From the NCBI RefSeq assembly GCF_023008165.1, contig NZ_JAKQZA010000007.1, forward strand, positions 97,212-161,211: DNA of 64,000 nucleotides, written 5' to 3'. Below the pieces are notes generated by a model that was not told the origin of the DNA, did not search any database, and worked only from the letters and a program-made list of their open reading frames with translations. A program made the position numbers and the translations under genes. This stretch comes from Kordiimonas laminariae (lineage in GTDB: Bacteria; Pseudomonadota; Alphaproteobacteria; Sphingomonadales; Kordiimonadaceae). Shown here one piece after another: positions 1 to 8,239 of the stretch (position 1 is its first letter; each line of letters starts with the position of its first letter).

Positions 1-1
1 G

Positions 2-136
2 AGAAGGTTACCGCTGTCATGGACACGGCTAGAAAACAAGCTTGGGCAAACAAAAGTAAAAAAACATTTCTATTCTGAAGCACGCGTAAAACTCTCTGAA
101 TTATTGAATATTCAATGGCTAAACATTAGTGGCTGA
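2..136 (+). CDS. 3' end of an unidentified upstream gene (partial)
   Basis: The frame beginning at base 2 is open for 44 codons from the window edge to a TGA at 134-136, and would be the C-terminus of a gene starting outside the window. The peptide is basic with a hydrophobic end (SELLNIQWLNISG). Frame 1 is also open for 25 codons, so the choice is weak. No family is recognised. Bases 137-300 hold no other gene, only the leader of the next one. Confidence 0.3.
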   Translation, partial: RRLPLSWTRLENKLGQTKVKKHFYSEARVKLSELLNIQWLNISG

Positions 137-300
137 TTGCGCAAACAAATTCGCCCAAAGCCCTATAACACTTTCCATTAAGTGCTGAAAACCCGCACAA
201 ATTAAGGGATTCCATTAATTAGCCCACAAGTGCAGATTTCAGTTGCAAAGGAAACTTTTTTCACCGACAAAGATTTCTAAACGTCAAGGAAATAACGCTT

Positions 301-720
301 ATGAACAGGTCCACTTTCTTTTCAGTATTCGGCTGGGTTGCTGCCATCATCCTTATTATCTTTTTCGGATTTGTTGGTAGTATCAAATTCGTTGGCTGGC
401 ATGTTGAGATGACACAGAACTTCCTTGGCTATTTCGAGCGTTTTGGCTTGAACCGTGAACTTATGGCAATAGTCGGCGCTATTGAAACCTTCAGTGCGGT
501 TACCTTGGTGTTGTACCGCAGACACTGGATTGCTTCATATGGCGCTTTGGGCATTATGATCACATCTATCGGCGCCATTGGTTTTCATTTGATATACGAC
601 AGTGTTGCAGAAGCAATTCCCGCGATCACGACATATGCACTTTCCACCTACGTATTCAGCCAAAACCTTGATATTCTAAAAGCAAAGTTTGCACCTAAAG
701 AAACAACCGAAGAACAATAA
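301..720 (+). CDS. DoxX-like small integral membrane protein
   Basis: A 139-residue protein with four predicted hydrophobic segments (about residues 9-30, 55-72, 78-97 and 102-118) and a short charged cytoplasmic tail. Size and layout fit the DoxX-like family, whose biochemical role is mostly unknown; links to redox or thiol metabolism have been proposed for some members. An AAGGAAA ribosome site lies about 8 bases before the ATG. The next gene starts 25 bases after the stop, so the two are probably cotranscribed. The family call rests on topology and length, not on a diagnostic motif. Confidence 0.6.
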   Translation: MNRSTFFSVFGWVAAIILIIFFGFVGSIKFVGWHVEMTQNFLGYFERFGLNRELMAIVGAIETFSAVTLVLYRRHWIASYGALGIMITSIGAIGFHLIYDSVAEAIPAITTYALSTYVFSQNLDILKAKFAPKETTEEQ

Positions 721-745
721 TAAAATCCAACAGAGGGATATCCCA

Positions 746-2029
746 ATGACAAAAGATTACCGTAAAAAATCAATCGGTAACCACCGCCTGAGCCCCGAAA
801 CACAAATGATGGGTTATGGCTATGACCCAAAACTCTCGGAAGGTTCTCTAAAGCCACCGGTATTTATGACATCCACATTCGTGTTTGATAAAGCACAAGA
901 CGGTAAAGAGTTTTTTGAGCTTGCATACGGCAAACGCGAAGCGGAACAAGGTGAAGAGCCAGGCCTGATTTATTCCCGTATCAATAATCCAAACCTAGAA
1001 GTTCTAGAAGATCGGTTGGCATTGTGGGAAAACGCTGATAAAGGCCTTACTTTCTCAAGCGGCATGGCGGCGATTTCTACTTGTCTTTGGGCGCATCTTC
1101 GCCCTGGTGATGTGATTGTGTATTCTGCGCCAATCTATGGCGGTACAGAGTATCTTATCCGTAATATTCTACCGGAATACGGCATCAAAGCTGTTGAATT
1201 TGAATCTGGCGGCACAGAGCCAACACTTGAACCAGCTATCGAAGAAGCGAAAAAGCTTGGCCGTGTTGCAGTAATTTATACAGAAACACCAGCCAATCCA
1301 ACGAATGGCCTTGTTGATCTAAATGCCTGCCGTGACGCTGCCGATAAACTTGGTGAAGAAACAGGCACACGCCCTGTTATTATGACAGATAACACCTTCC
1401 TTGGCCCAGTATGGCAGCACCCGCTTGAGCATGGTGCGGATATTGTTATCTACTCACTTACAAAATATGTGGCTGGCCACTCTGATGTTGTAGCAGGTGC
1501 AGCTGTCGGTAGCGCTGAACGTATGGGCCCTGTCGCAGGCTTCCGTACAATCCTCGGCACAATGTGTGATCCGCACACTGGTTGGCTGATTATGCGCTCT
1601 CTTGAAACGCTTAAACTCCGTATGTCAGCTGCTTCTGAGAATGCTAAAAAGATTGCTGAATTCCTCCGAGATCACCCTAAGGTCGGTAAAGTTCATTACC
1701 TTGGTTTCCTTGAAGAAAACCACCCATGTTACCGCATTTTCAAAGAGCAATGTGGCGGTCACGCAGGTGCAACATTTGCCTTTGATGTAAACGGTGATGA
1801 AGCTGCGGCGTTCCGCGTGCTTGATGCACTCCAGGTTATTAAACTTGCGGTAAGTCTAGGCGGTACAGAAAGCCTTATGGAACATCCATTCGCTATGACA
1901 CACTCTGATGTACCTGATGACGTAAAAGAACGCCTCGGTATTACAGAGTCCATGCTCCGCATTTCTGTTGGTGTTGAAAACGCTGATGATCTGATCGCTG
2001 ATCTATCCCAAGCGCTAGACGCAATGTAA
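746..2029 (+). CDS. Cystathionine gamma-synthase-family PLP enzyme (methionine gamma-lyase-like)
   Basis: A 427-residue fold-type I PLP enzyme of the Cys/Met metabolism family, acting in transsulfuration or in gamma-elimination of sulfur amino acids. Visible motifs are YSRINNP near 77-83, SSGMAA near 104-109, the cofactor-pairing Asp in MTDNTF near 213-218, and the PLP lysine K240 in SLTKYVAGHSD. The start at 746 is chosen over an in-frame ATG at 689 because GAGGGATATCCC precedes it and the 689 start would overlap the upstream gene. The extended insertion before YSR (FELAYGKREAEQGEEPG) is typical of a proteobacterial subgroup annotated only as cystathionine gamma-synthase family. The exact reaction (synthase, beta-lyase or gamma-lyase) cannot be read from the sequence. 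Confidence 0.88.
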   Translation: MTKDYRKKSIGNHRLSPETQMMGYGYDPKLSEGSLKPPVFMTSTFVFDKAQDGKEFFELAYGKREAEQGEEPGLIYSRINNPNLEVLEDRLALWENADKGLTFSSGMAAISTCLWAHLRPGDVIVYSAPIYGGTEYLIRNILPEYGIKAVEFESGGTEPTLEPAIEEAKKLGRVAVIYTETPANPTNGLVDLNACRDAADKLGEETGTRPVIMTDNTFLGPVWQHPLEHGADIVIYSLTKYVAGHSDVVAGAAVGSAERMGPVAGFRTILGTMCDPHTGWLIMRSLETLKLRMSAASENAKKIAEFLRDHPKVGKVHYLGFLEENHPCYRIFKEQCGGHAGATFAFDVNGDEAAAFRVLDALQVIKLAVSLGGTESLMEHPFAMTHSDVPDDVKERLGITESMLRISVGVENADDLIADLSQALDAM

Positions 2030-2034
2030 TTAAA

Positions 2035-2067
2035 AAAGGGAAGTAAGCCCACCGCTTGCTTCCCTTT
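2035..2067 (+). terminator. Rho-independent terminator
   Basis: The stem AAAGGGAAGTAAGC pairs with GCTTGCTTCCCTTT with one mismatch, around a CCACC loop. It starts six bases after the stop of the PLP enzyme. It also lies just beyond the stop of the convergent minus-strand gene, so it can serve both. Confidence 0.85.
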
Positions 2068-2091
2068 CTACCCTCGCCCGTTTTCCTCGGG

Positions 2092-2559
2092 CTACTTCAT
2101 AATTTCTTTCTTAAACTCGGCGCAATCACCATCATGGTGCATATCAATGCCGTACAGGAATTTCCAACCATCCTTCGATTTAGCCAATGTGAACTGGTTA
2201 ATACCGCACCCAACAAACTTACCTTTATAAGTAAGCTCAAACGGCGCCCAAACAGTCGCCAGTTCTGGTGATGCAGAAAGTGTTTTCACACCAAACACCT
2301 GTTCATCAGCATCGCCATCTTCCTGCGTATCAACCCAACTAATCCAGCGTTCAAAAGTGCCTTGCTGTAACGTGCCATCTGGTTTCAAACGGTCAAGCCG
2401 TGCGTCTGCCACCACCATTTCGCGGATAGCACCACCATTACCGGCGCGCATCGCATCAAAAAGTTTGATAACCATATCTTCAGGACTTACGTCACTTGCC
2501 CCTGCAGCGGTTGATGAAAGAGCCATAAGTGCCCCAACCATTACATGTTTCTTAATCAC
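2092..2559 (-). CDS. Exported NTF2/SnoaL-like protein of unknown function
   Basis: About 155 residues: a signal peptide (VIKKHVMVGALMALSSTAAGA) followed by a roughly 130-residue alpha+beta domain that resembles nuclear transport factor 2-like proteins (helical DMVIKLFDAMRAGN start, then strands ending YKGKFVGCGINQFTLAKSKDGWKFLYG). Such domains bind small ligands or catalyse varied reactions, and no catalytic set is visible here. The start is placed at GTG 2559 because GAGGGG lies just upstream on the minus strand and the signal peptide then begins normally. An ATG at 2586 is possible but would precede the ribosome site. The product is probably periplasmic. Confidence 0.65.
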   Translation of the reverse strand: MIKKHVMVGALMALSSTAAGASDVSPEDMVIKLFDAMRAGNGGAIREMVVADARLDRLKPDGTLQQGTFERWISWVDTQEDGDADEQVFGVKTLSASPELATVWAPFELTYKGKFVGCGINQFTLAKSKDGWKFLYGIDMHHDGDCAEFKKEIMK

Positions 2560-2651
2560 CGTATTTCCCCTCACTTCCACATTCACCGATATAGAAAGAA
2601 CGAGCGAAACAAAAGCGATATTATTCCTTGCTAAACGAAGGTTAAAACGGC

Positions 2652-4229
2652 TTAAGCTTCTTCGATAATGCGTTCATTTGGAAGGTAAATGGTAAAGCTC
2701 GAGCCAACATCCATGGTGCTTTCAAGCTCAACCCTGCCATCATGCATATCAACAAAAACCTTCACCAATGCAAGACCAAGGCCTGTGCCTTCATGGTTTT
2801 TACTAAGCGCTGATGCAGCTCGTACAAATGGTGAGAAAACCAATTCCTGATCTTCTTTTGGAATACCAATACCGCTGTCTTTAACGTTAATTGCTAACTC
2901 ACCGCTATCTGTAACCCAAGAGGCGATTTGCACATTATTGCCACCTGCCGGAGTAAATTTCACAGCATTAGACAGGAGGTTAAGAACAGATTGTTTAAGA
3001 CGTAAACGGTCTCCGTTAACTTTAGGTAGGTCTTCATTTGGGGGTAACTTCAGGTCGATCTGGAAACCTTTTTGCAGCGCCTGCCCACCAATAAGCGCAA
3101 GGCTTTCATGGAACATTTTCACCACATCAACAGTTTCTTCTTCCATGTTGAACTGGCCAGCTTCAATTTTAGCCAAATCAAGCACCTCACCCAGAATATC
3201 GGAGAGATGTTCACTGGAGTTTCGAATGTCCTGAAGATACTCACGGTATTTTTCATGACCAATTGGCCCGAACATCTGATCAGCCATAATGCTTGAGAAA
3301 CCAATAATCGCATTAAGCGGTGTGCGGAGTTCGTGGCTCACGTTTGCAAGGAACACACTTTTCGCTCGGTTCGCGGCTTCGGCCTGCTCTTTAGTAACCA
3401 AAAGCTCCATAGTGGTTTTCTTGGTACGCTCAACTTCCTGTTCAAGTTCCCAGGACCGTTTACGTAGTGTTTCCTCAGACGATGAAAGTGCTTTGTTTGT
3501 TGATCTAAGGTTATCAATAAGCACCTGCACCGCATCAAAAGACAGGTTAATCTGGCTCGCAAGAAGGCCAAGCTCATCTTTGCGGTGTTTTTTATGAACC
3601 GCGATCCTTTGTTCTCTAGGTTGTTCAGGGTTAATCGCAGAAATCTTTTCCACAATCTGAACAAGGGATTTTGTAAGCCCTTGGTGGAACGCGAAATAAA
3701 GGAGAAGCACGAGCAAAAGGTTGCGTACAAGCCCTGACATAAAGGTTGTTACAGCACGCGAGAAGAAAGGCTGCAAACCCACAGCTCGGTCAACTACAAC
3801 GCGCAAGCTGCCTGGCTGATCCGCCATGGTATCTGGTAGTTCAAGTTCACGTTCGTAGGTGGAAATATCTGTGATTAACTGCCTGGCGACCCGTACACTA
3901 TTTGTGCCGAAACCTGAGGTATCCTGCTGGTCTGCAGAAAGTACGGCTCCGTGATCATCAAGGATAGCCGCTTCCGCGATATAATCATATTCCATCAGGC
4001 CGGAGACAACCTCTGTCGCCAAATCGGAATCAAGGATAAGTACAGCTCGTGTCGCAGCTTTTTGCGCCACCGCCAAACTTTTATTCACCTTCTGATCAAG
4101 CAGATCACCTTCTTCAAGATAATCAAGATACACCTGACCGGCTGATAAGATTAAACCTACAACAAATGCAATAATTACTGCTGTACGCGCTAGCTTAAAC
4201 GATAATCTGTCTGACCAATGCAGTTTCAA
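2652..4229 (-). CDS. Membrane sensor histidine kinase
   Basis: A 525-residue inner-membrane kinase. It has TM segments near 15-35 and 163-183 flanking a roughly 130-residue periplasmic sensor, then a HAMP-like linker (about 184-240), a coiled coil (about 245-290), and HisKA with phospho-acceptor H299 in ANVSHELRTPLNAI. The HATPase domain follows, with an N box (NLLSNAVKFTP, near 415), G1 DSGIGIP and G2 GTGLGLALVK. No receiver domain is attached and no response regulator is adjacent, so this is an orphan kinase whose partner and signal cannot be inferred. The H-box type is typical of kinases feeding phosphorelays. Confidence 0.93.
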   Translation of the reverse strand: MKLHWSDRLSFKLARTAVIIAFVVGLILSAGQVYLDYLEEGDLLDQKVNKSLAVAQKAATRAVLILDSDLATEVVSGLMEYDYIAEAAILDDHGAVLSADQQDTSGFGTNSVRVARQLITDISTYERELELPDTMADQPGSLRVVVDRAVGLQPFFSRAVTTFMSGLVRNLLLVLLLYFAFHQGLTKSLVQIVEKISAINPEQPREQRIAVHKKHRKDELGLLASQINLSFDAVQVLIDNLRSTNKALSSSEETLRKRSWELEQEVERTKKTTMELLVTKEQAEAANRAKSVFLANVSHELRTPLNAIIGFSSIMADQMFGPIGHEKYREYLQDIRNSSEHLSDILGEVLDLAKIEAGQFNMEEETVDVVKMFHESLALIGGQALQKGFQIDLKLPPNEDLPKVNGDRLRLKQSVLNLLSNAVKFTPAGGNNVQIASWVTDSGELAINVKDSGIGIPKEDQELVFSPFVRAASALSKNHEGTGLGLALVKVFVDMHDGRVELESTMDVGSSFTIYLPNERIIEEA

Positions 4230-4342
4230 GAAAAAATCCCCTGCGATTCCACTCTTAACATTATACCTTGGTGAACAACCCTAAATATTCGGTTTACAGA
4301 AACCGATAATCTCGCCTATTGACAAAAAAAACGGTATTTTTT

Positions 4343-4762
4343 TTACCACTTGCCGATATTCTCCATCGAAGCCCACGGTTCCTGCGGTTCTAGGCGTCCA
4401 CCTTTTTGTAATAGCTCGATAGAAATATTATCCGGGCTCCTGATAAAGGCCATATATCCATCGCGCGGAGGGCGATTAATAACCACGCCTTTATCCATCA
4501 AACGTTGACAGGTTTCGTAAATATCATCCACCGCATAAGCTAGATGACCAAAGTTACGGCCCTCATCATATTCTTCCGGATCCCAGTTATATGTAAGCTC
4601 TACCTGAGCATCCTCGTTGCCTTCAGCCGCGAGGAAAACAAGCGTGAAACGCCCTGCTTCCACTTCTTTCCGGCCTACTTCCCTAAGCCCAAGCTTGTTA
4701 CAGTAGAAATCCATAGATTCTTCAAGGTTCGTTACCCGAACCATTGTATGGAGATATTTCAT
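4343..4762 (-). CDS. gloA: Lactoylglutathione lyase (glyoxalase I)
   Basis: A VOC-fold metalloenzyme of 139 residues converting the methylglyoxal-glutathione hemithioacetal to S-lactoylglutathione in the cytoplasm. It begins MKYLHTMVRVTNLEESMDFY, in which the early His is a metal ligand, and continues with VELTYNW (Glu ligand), the NFGHLAYAVDD motif (second His) and SIELLQ (last Glu). All four metal ligands are therefore present. The start is the internal ATG about one base beyond the upstream stop, with AGGAAAA before it; a longer frame with a TTG start reads back into the upstream gene and is rejected. It is probably cotranscribed with the methionine sulfoxide reductase, which gives a small stress-repair operon. 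Confidence 0.92.
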   Translation of the reverse strand: MKYLHTMVRVTNLEESMDFYCNKLGLREVGRKEVEAGRFTLVFLAAEGNEDAQVELTYNWDPEEYDEGRNFGHLAYAVDDIYETCQRLMDKGVVINRPPRDGYMAFIRSPDNISIELLQKGGRLEPQEPWASMENIGKW

Positions 4763-4763
4763 C

Positions 4764-5237
4764 TTATTTTCCTGAGAAAACTTTACCAAGAATGCGTTCG
4801 AGCCATTCTTTATCTGTTTCATCAAATGCTGCGTGCTGTTCTGAATCCACATCAAACACAGCGATTAGCTCACCAGCTGTGTTTATCACTGGCACAACAA
4901 TTTCACTGTTCGAGCGGCTATCACAGGCAATATGATTTGCTAATGCATGCACATCTTCAACCACTTGGGTTTCAAGGGTTTCAGCAGCTGTACCACATAC
5001 ACCGCGACCAAATGGAATGCGCAAACACCCAAGCGTACCTTGATAAGGCCCAACAACCAGCACACGTTCCTGCGCTGGATCAACTACATAAAAGCCAGTC
5101 CAGAAATAAGTTTCCGGAAAGGCGAGCGATAGCAGGCAAGAAACAGTTGCCATTTGCGCTGTTACATTCTCTTCGCCTTCAAGAACCGCCAAAATCTGGC
5201 TTTCTGTGGTTTGGTATATGTCCTGCTTACTCATCAC
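4764..5237 (-). CDS. msrC: Free methionine-(R)-sulfoxide reductase (GAF domain)
   Basis: A 157-residue single GAF-domain enzyme that reduces free L-methionine-(R)-sulfoxide. The three family cysteines are present at C71 (LGCLRIPFG), C81 (GRGVCGTAA) and C105 (NHIACDSRS). Their spacing of 10 and 24 residues is that of the E. coli fRMsr. The downstream SEIVVP and FDVDSE motifs also fit. There is a double-Met start, and either is possible. The glyoxalase gene follows directly. A fourth cysteine, C34, is probably structural or incidental. Confidence 0.93.
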   Translation of the reverse strand: MMSKQDIYQTTESQILAVLEGEENVTAQMATVSCLLSLAFPETYFWTGFYVVDPAQERVLVVGPYQGTLGCLRIPFGRGVCGTAAETLETQVVEDVHALANHIACDSRSNSEIVVPVINTAGELIAVFDVDSEQHAAFDETDKEWLERILGKVFSGK

Positions 5238-5392
5238 ACATCCATAGTCTTTAATTTATACAAGGCCAACACCCCTAAAGGTTTAACACCTTCACTTATA
5301 CGATTGGATATTTGCCTACCATATTTAGAAAGTAGTTGCAGAGATTTTATTGCGAATATGTGAACAAAACCAAGATTTATACTGTTCGGCAT

Positions 5393-5421
5393 AAAAAAAG
5401 CCCCGGAAAAACCGAGGCTTC
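5393..5421 (-). terminator. Rho-independent terminator of the (EG)n lipoprotein gene
   Basis: Read on the minus strand, AAGCCTCGG and CCGGGGCTT form a stem with one mismatch around a T-rich loop, followed by a run of seven T. It lies about 25 bases after the stop at 5445. Confidence 0.8.
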
Positions 5422-5444
5422 GTCTTTTCTATGCTTTTGTAGAT

Positions 5445-6362
5445 TTATTCTAGGCCAAGCGCCAAGAGCTCAATCTGTGAAGCGGCGCCATAAAGCTGGC
5501 CAGCTTCTGTTGTCAACGTTTCTGGAGGCATAATACCCGGCCAAAGTGGTTTCAAACCTTCAATGATAGCTACCGCTTTACCAACAACCTCTTCCTCAGC
5601 AGCAGTAGATTTAGAAGATGTCTCAAGAATAGCCTTCGCGATGTTTGTGAAACCGAATGCATCCTGATATTCGTGTGCATTCTGCATTTTACCGTCTACA
5701 ACAGCAATTGCATACTCTTCACCAGCCGTGCGGAGAAGCGCAACAGCAAGCTTCAACTTTTCAGCAGCAGTGCCGCTTGCCGCAGATACAAAGCCTTCAT
5801 TCTTCGCAATTGCGGCTGTTACAGTTGCATAACCAGCAGCCACGGCCGCATCACCTTTTTCGCCCTCAACAGCTGTTGCAAGCATTTCAAGCTCTTCAGC
5901 AAATCCTTTAGAGCCGCGTGCTTCAAACGCAGGTACAACTTCAGCATAAAGCTCACTCTTCGGGTGCTTCATATGCATTTTAGCGTGATCGATATGGCCT
6001 GCTTTATAAAGCTCATTACCCACAAAAAGGTGGCCGCGCATAAGGCCAAGTTGTGTTAGGTATGCCAGATCATCTTTCGCGAGTTCAGCATCAGAAGCAG
6101 CGCCTTCGCCCTCTCCTTCTCCCTCGCCTTCACCAGCAGGGGCAGGGGCAGCGTCACCCTCGCCCTCACCTTCTCCTTCGCCTTCACCGCCAGAAGAAGC
6201 AACTTGTGATGTTTGGGAACCGTCAACAACAACCTGATGGCCTTCGCCTTCACCTTCCCCCTCGCCTTCACCTTCTCCGCCTGTGGCACAGCCGCTCAGC
6301 GCTGTAACACTAGCAAAGGCAATAGCGCTCATATTCGTCCAAAGCTTGGTACGCTTTTCCAT
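5445..6362 (-). CDS. Lipoprotein with three (Glu-Gly)n tracts and a His-rich helical domain
   Basis: A 305-residue protein with a lipoprotein signal peptide ending LSGC (lipid Cys C25). The mature N-terminus carries three almost pure Glu-Gly tracts (about residues 28-41, 58-69 and 77-87) separated by short Ala/Pro/Ser linkers. A largely helical C-terminal domain follows, opening with a His cluster (H111, H123, H126, H130, H133 in RGHLFVGNELYKAGHIDHAK and the MHMKHP that follows). No named family is recognised with confidence. It sits divergently from the PiuC hydroxylase, and a Fur-box-like operator and a perfect palindrome lie between the two starts, so an iron-related surface or periplasmic role is inferred. 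Acidic tracts plus clustered His suggest metal-cation binding. Confidence 0.75.
   Translation of the reverse strand: MEKRTKLWTNMSAIAFASVTALSGCATGGEGEGEGEGEGEGHQVVVDGSQTSQVASSGGEGEGEGEGEGDAAPAPAGEGEGEGEGEGAASDAELAKDDLAYLTQLGLMRGHLFVGNELYKAGHIDHAKMHMKHPKSELYAEVVPAFEARGSKGFAEELEMLATAVEGEKGDAAVAAGYATVTAAIAKNEGFVSAASGTAAEKLKLAVALLRTAGEEYAIAVVDGKMQNAHEYQDAFGFTNIAKAILETSSKSTAAEEEVVGKAVAIIEGLKPLWPGIMPPETLTTEAGQLYGAASQIELLALGLE
6102..6281 (-). repeat. Three in-frame GAG/GGC-type hexamer repeat blocks encoding (Glu-Gly)n
   Basis: Blocks at about 6240-6281, 6156-6191 and 6102-6134 consist of tandem hexamers (plus-strand CCTTCG/CCTTCA/CCCTCG variants). Because the unit is six bases, gains or losses stay in frame and change tract length rather than switching the gene off. 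Codons within the tracts vary synonymously, which suggests selection for the peptide rather than recent slippage. Confidence 0.85.
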
Positions 6363-6420
6363 TGATCCTACCCCTTCAAAATTGACAAAAAAACATGCGG
6401 GTTTAATTTAGTTGATCGGC

Positions 6421-6440
6421 AGATTAATCATGATTAATCT
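6421..6440. promoter_or_regulatory. Perfect 20-bp palindrome in the divergent lipoprotein-piuC promoter region
   Basis: AGATTAATCATGATTAATCT is identical to its own reverse complement. It lies 59 bases upstream of the lipoprotein start and 35 bases upstream of piuC, next to the Fur-like box. A dimeric repressor site is the likeliest reading; no regulator is identified. Confidence 0.45.
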
Positions 6441-6444
6441 ATTT

Positions 6445-6463
6445 TGCAAACAATTCTCATTAT
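6445..6463. promoter_or_regulatory. Fur-box-like operator upstream of piuC
   Basis: TGCAAACAATTCTCATTAT resembles classical Fur boxes with a 7-1-7 half-site pattern (TGCAAAC-A-ATTCTCA). It ends 11 bases before the piuC start, where bound repressor would block polymerase. Family knowledge places piuC genes under Fur control, which supports the call. Confidence 0.6.
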
Positions 6464-6474
6464 TATAAAAGATC

Positions 6475-7137
6475 ATGCAAATTTTTCTCGATAATATCTT
6501 AGATTCCCACACACTCAAGGCCATTACAGATTCTTTATCAAATGATGCGCTTTATGAGGACGGAAAGAAAACCGCAGGCCGCACCGCGCGCCGGGTGAAA
6601 TCAAACCTTCAGGCTCGCCCTGATGCTGTTGAAGTGAAAGGGGCCTTAAAACTTATTGAGAAAGCGCTGATGAATCATCCTGTATTCAAAGCGGCTGCAC
6701 TCCCTCAGAAATTCGCGAAACTCATGATCAACCGGTACGGCCCCGGTATGCAGTATGGCACGCATGTGGATGACCCGATTATCGCTGGCACACGCACTGA
6801 TCTTTCTTTCACCTTGTTCTTGTCTGATCCAAAAACATACGAAGGTGGTGAGCTGGTACTCTGCAAGCATGATGGGGAAGAAAAGGTAAAACTGCCTAAG
6901 GGCGCGCTTACCCTCTACCCGTCCACCACACTACACCATGTAGCTGAAGTAACAGAAGGCACCCGCATCGCCGCCGTTGGGTGGGTGCAAAGCCGTGTTC
7001 GCCTTGCCGAGCATAGAGAAATTCTGTTTGACCTGCATACGGCGCTCGCGCAGCTGCCAGACACAGACGAAAACCTCGAGGCTCGCATGCAAACTCTCAA
7101 GGCAAAAAGCAACCTCACCCGCCTTTGGGCAGATTAG
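6475..7137 (+). CDS. piuC: PKHD-type Fe(II)/2-oxoglutarate hydroxylase, PiuC family
   Basis: A 220-residue dioxygenase of the PiuC/YbiX family, which is linked to iron uptake and often sits beside siderophore receptors. The jelly-roll motif HxD is H97-V-D99, followed by the distal His (H154 in TTLHHV) and the 2-oxoglutarate Arg (R164 in EGTR). NRYGPGMQYGTHVDD and GGELVL are family hallmarks. The length is about the 225 residues usual for the family. No strong ribosome site precedes the ATG. Context is the Fur-like box upstream and the Fe(III) importer downstream. The substrate is unknown. Confidence 0.92.
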   Translation: MQIFLDNILDSHTLKAITDSLSNDALYEDGKKTAGRTARRVKSNLQARPDAVEVKGALKLIEKALMNHPVFKAAALPQKFAKLMINRYGPGMQYGTHVDDPIIAGTRTDLSFTLFLSDPKTYEGGELVLCKHDGEEKVKLPKGALTLYPSTTLHHVAEVTEGTRIAAVGWVQSRVRLAEHREILFDLHTALAQLPDTDENLEARMQTLKAKSNLTRLWAD

Positions 7138-7147
7138 GCAAATAAAA

Positions 7148-7169
7148 AAGGGAGCTAAACAGCTCCCTT
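7148..7169. terminator. Bidirectional terminator between piuC and the iron-binding protein gene
   Basis: AAGGGAGCT and AGCTCCCTT pair perfectly around an AAAC loop. A-rich sequence on the left gives a U-tract for the minus strand; on the plus side only a short T/A stretch follows. It lies between two convergent stops. Confidence 0.8.
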
Positions 7170-7193
7170 AAATCACTCTATGGCGTTTAAAAC

Positions 7194-8213
7194 CTAGTTC
7201 CAGCCCGCGCGGTCAAAGATACGTACAGCAGCAGCTTGGTTTATACCCAGTTCACTTGCATTAATTGTATCTTCCTTGAACTCGCCCATCTGCTTCACAA
7301 CATCAGTAACATTCGCGCCCTTAACAACCGGGTACTCATTATTACCTTCAACAAACAGGTATTGAGCACGGTTTTCTGTTAGGTATTCAATGAATTTGAT
7401 CGCGTTTTCACGGTTTGGTGCATACTTAAGCACACCCGCACCGCTGATGTTCACGTGTGTACCTGATGTTTCCTGGTTCGGATAGATCACACCAACCTGT
7501 TTGCCCACTTCATTACCGCTTGCAAGCAAACGTGCCAGATAATAGGTGTTCACAATTGAAAGTTCACACTCACCGGAAGCCACCGCACGGATGTTTGCTG
7601 TATCATTCCCTTGTGGACGGCGGCGGAAGTTTGCCACAACGCCTTTTGTCCATTCTTCCGCTTTCTCTTCACCAACGCGGCCAACCATAGCAGCGAGAAG
7701 CGAGATATTATAAATATTGGAAGACGAACGAACGCAAATCTGACCTTTAAACTCAGGCTTCGCCAGATCTTCATAAGTGTTCAGGCCTTCAGGCTTACCT
7801 TTTGCGGCATTATAAATAATCACGCGAGCACGCTTGGAAAGACCATACCACTGACCTTTCGGGTGACGAAGATGTGCTGGCACACGCTCTTCCAGAACAG
7901 CAGACGTAAACGGTGCGAAGATACCTTTTTGCTCTGCGCGGTACAGACGCCCAGCATCCACAGTAATGAGAATATCAGCAGGGCTGTATTTACCTTCGTT
8001 CAGGATACGTTCAATGAGCGTATCGCTCGCTGCTTCAATCAAGTTAACTTTAACGCCTGTCTGTTTTTCAAAATCAGCGTAAAGCGCGAGATCAGTATCA
8101 TAGTGGCGTGCGCTATATACATTCACAACACCATCCGCATTTGCTGAGCTCGCGAACAAGCCTGTTACTGCCATCGCTGCGGCCATTGCTGTCTTCGTAA
8201 ATTGGCGAATCAT
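7194..8213 (-). CDS. futA: Fe(III) ABC transporter periplasmic binding protein
   Basis: A 339-residue ferric-iron binding protein of the FbpA/FutA type. The signal peptide ends ASSANA, and the mature protein starts with VVNVYSARHYDTD, the family's first iron-site motif. The paired iron-ligand tyrosines are Y224-Y225 in IVNTYYLARLL. SGTHVNISGAG and FIEYLTENRAQ are also typical. The gene has its own leader with a strong Fur-like box just upstream, so it is probably iron-repressed independently of the ATPase gene 72 bases upstream on the same strand. Confidence 0.93.
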   Translation of the reverse strand: MIRQFTKTAMAAAMAVTGLFASSANADGVVNVYSARHYDTDLALYADFEKQTGVKVNLIEAASDTLIERILNEGKYSPADILITVDAGRLYRAEQKGIFAPFTSAVLEERVPAHLRHPKGQWYGLSKRARVIIYNAAKGKPEGLNTYEDLAKPEFKGQICVRSSSNIYNISLLAAMVGRVGEEKAEEWTKGVVANFRRRPQGNDTANIRAVASGECELSIVNTYYLARLLASGNEVGKQVGVIYPNQETSGTHVNISGAGVLKYAPNRENAIKFIEYLTENRAQYLFVEGNNEYPVVKGANVTDVVKQMGEFKEDTINASELGINQAAAVRIFDRAGWN

Positions 8214-8239
8214 GGTATCCCCTATTTTCTTTCATATTT

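Noticed and set aside
4544..5254. Plus-strand frame of 236 codons across the glyoxalase and msrC genes
   Set aside because: It lies wholly opposite two well-supported genes with complete catalytic motifs, and its peptide has no domain character and no ribosome site.
6053..6307. Plus-strand and alternate minus-strand frames rich in Arg/Leu/Gln or Lys/Ala across the (EG)n repeats
   Set aside because: These are shadows of the hexamer repeats in other frames; the lipoprotein frame has a signal peptide, lipobox and full-length domain.
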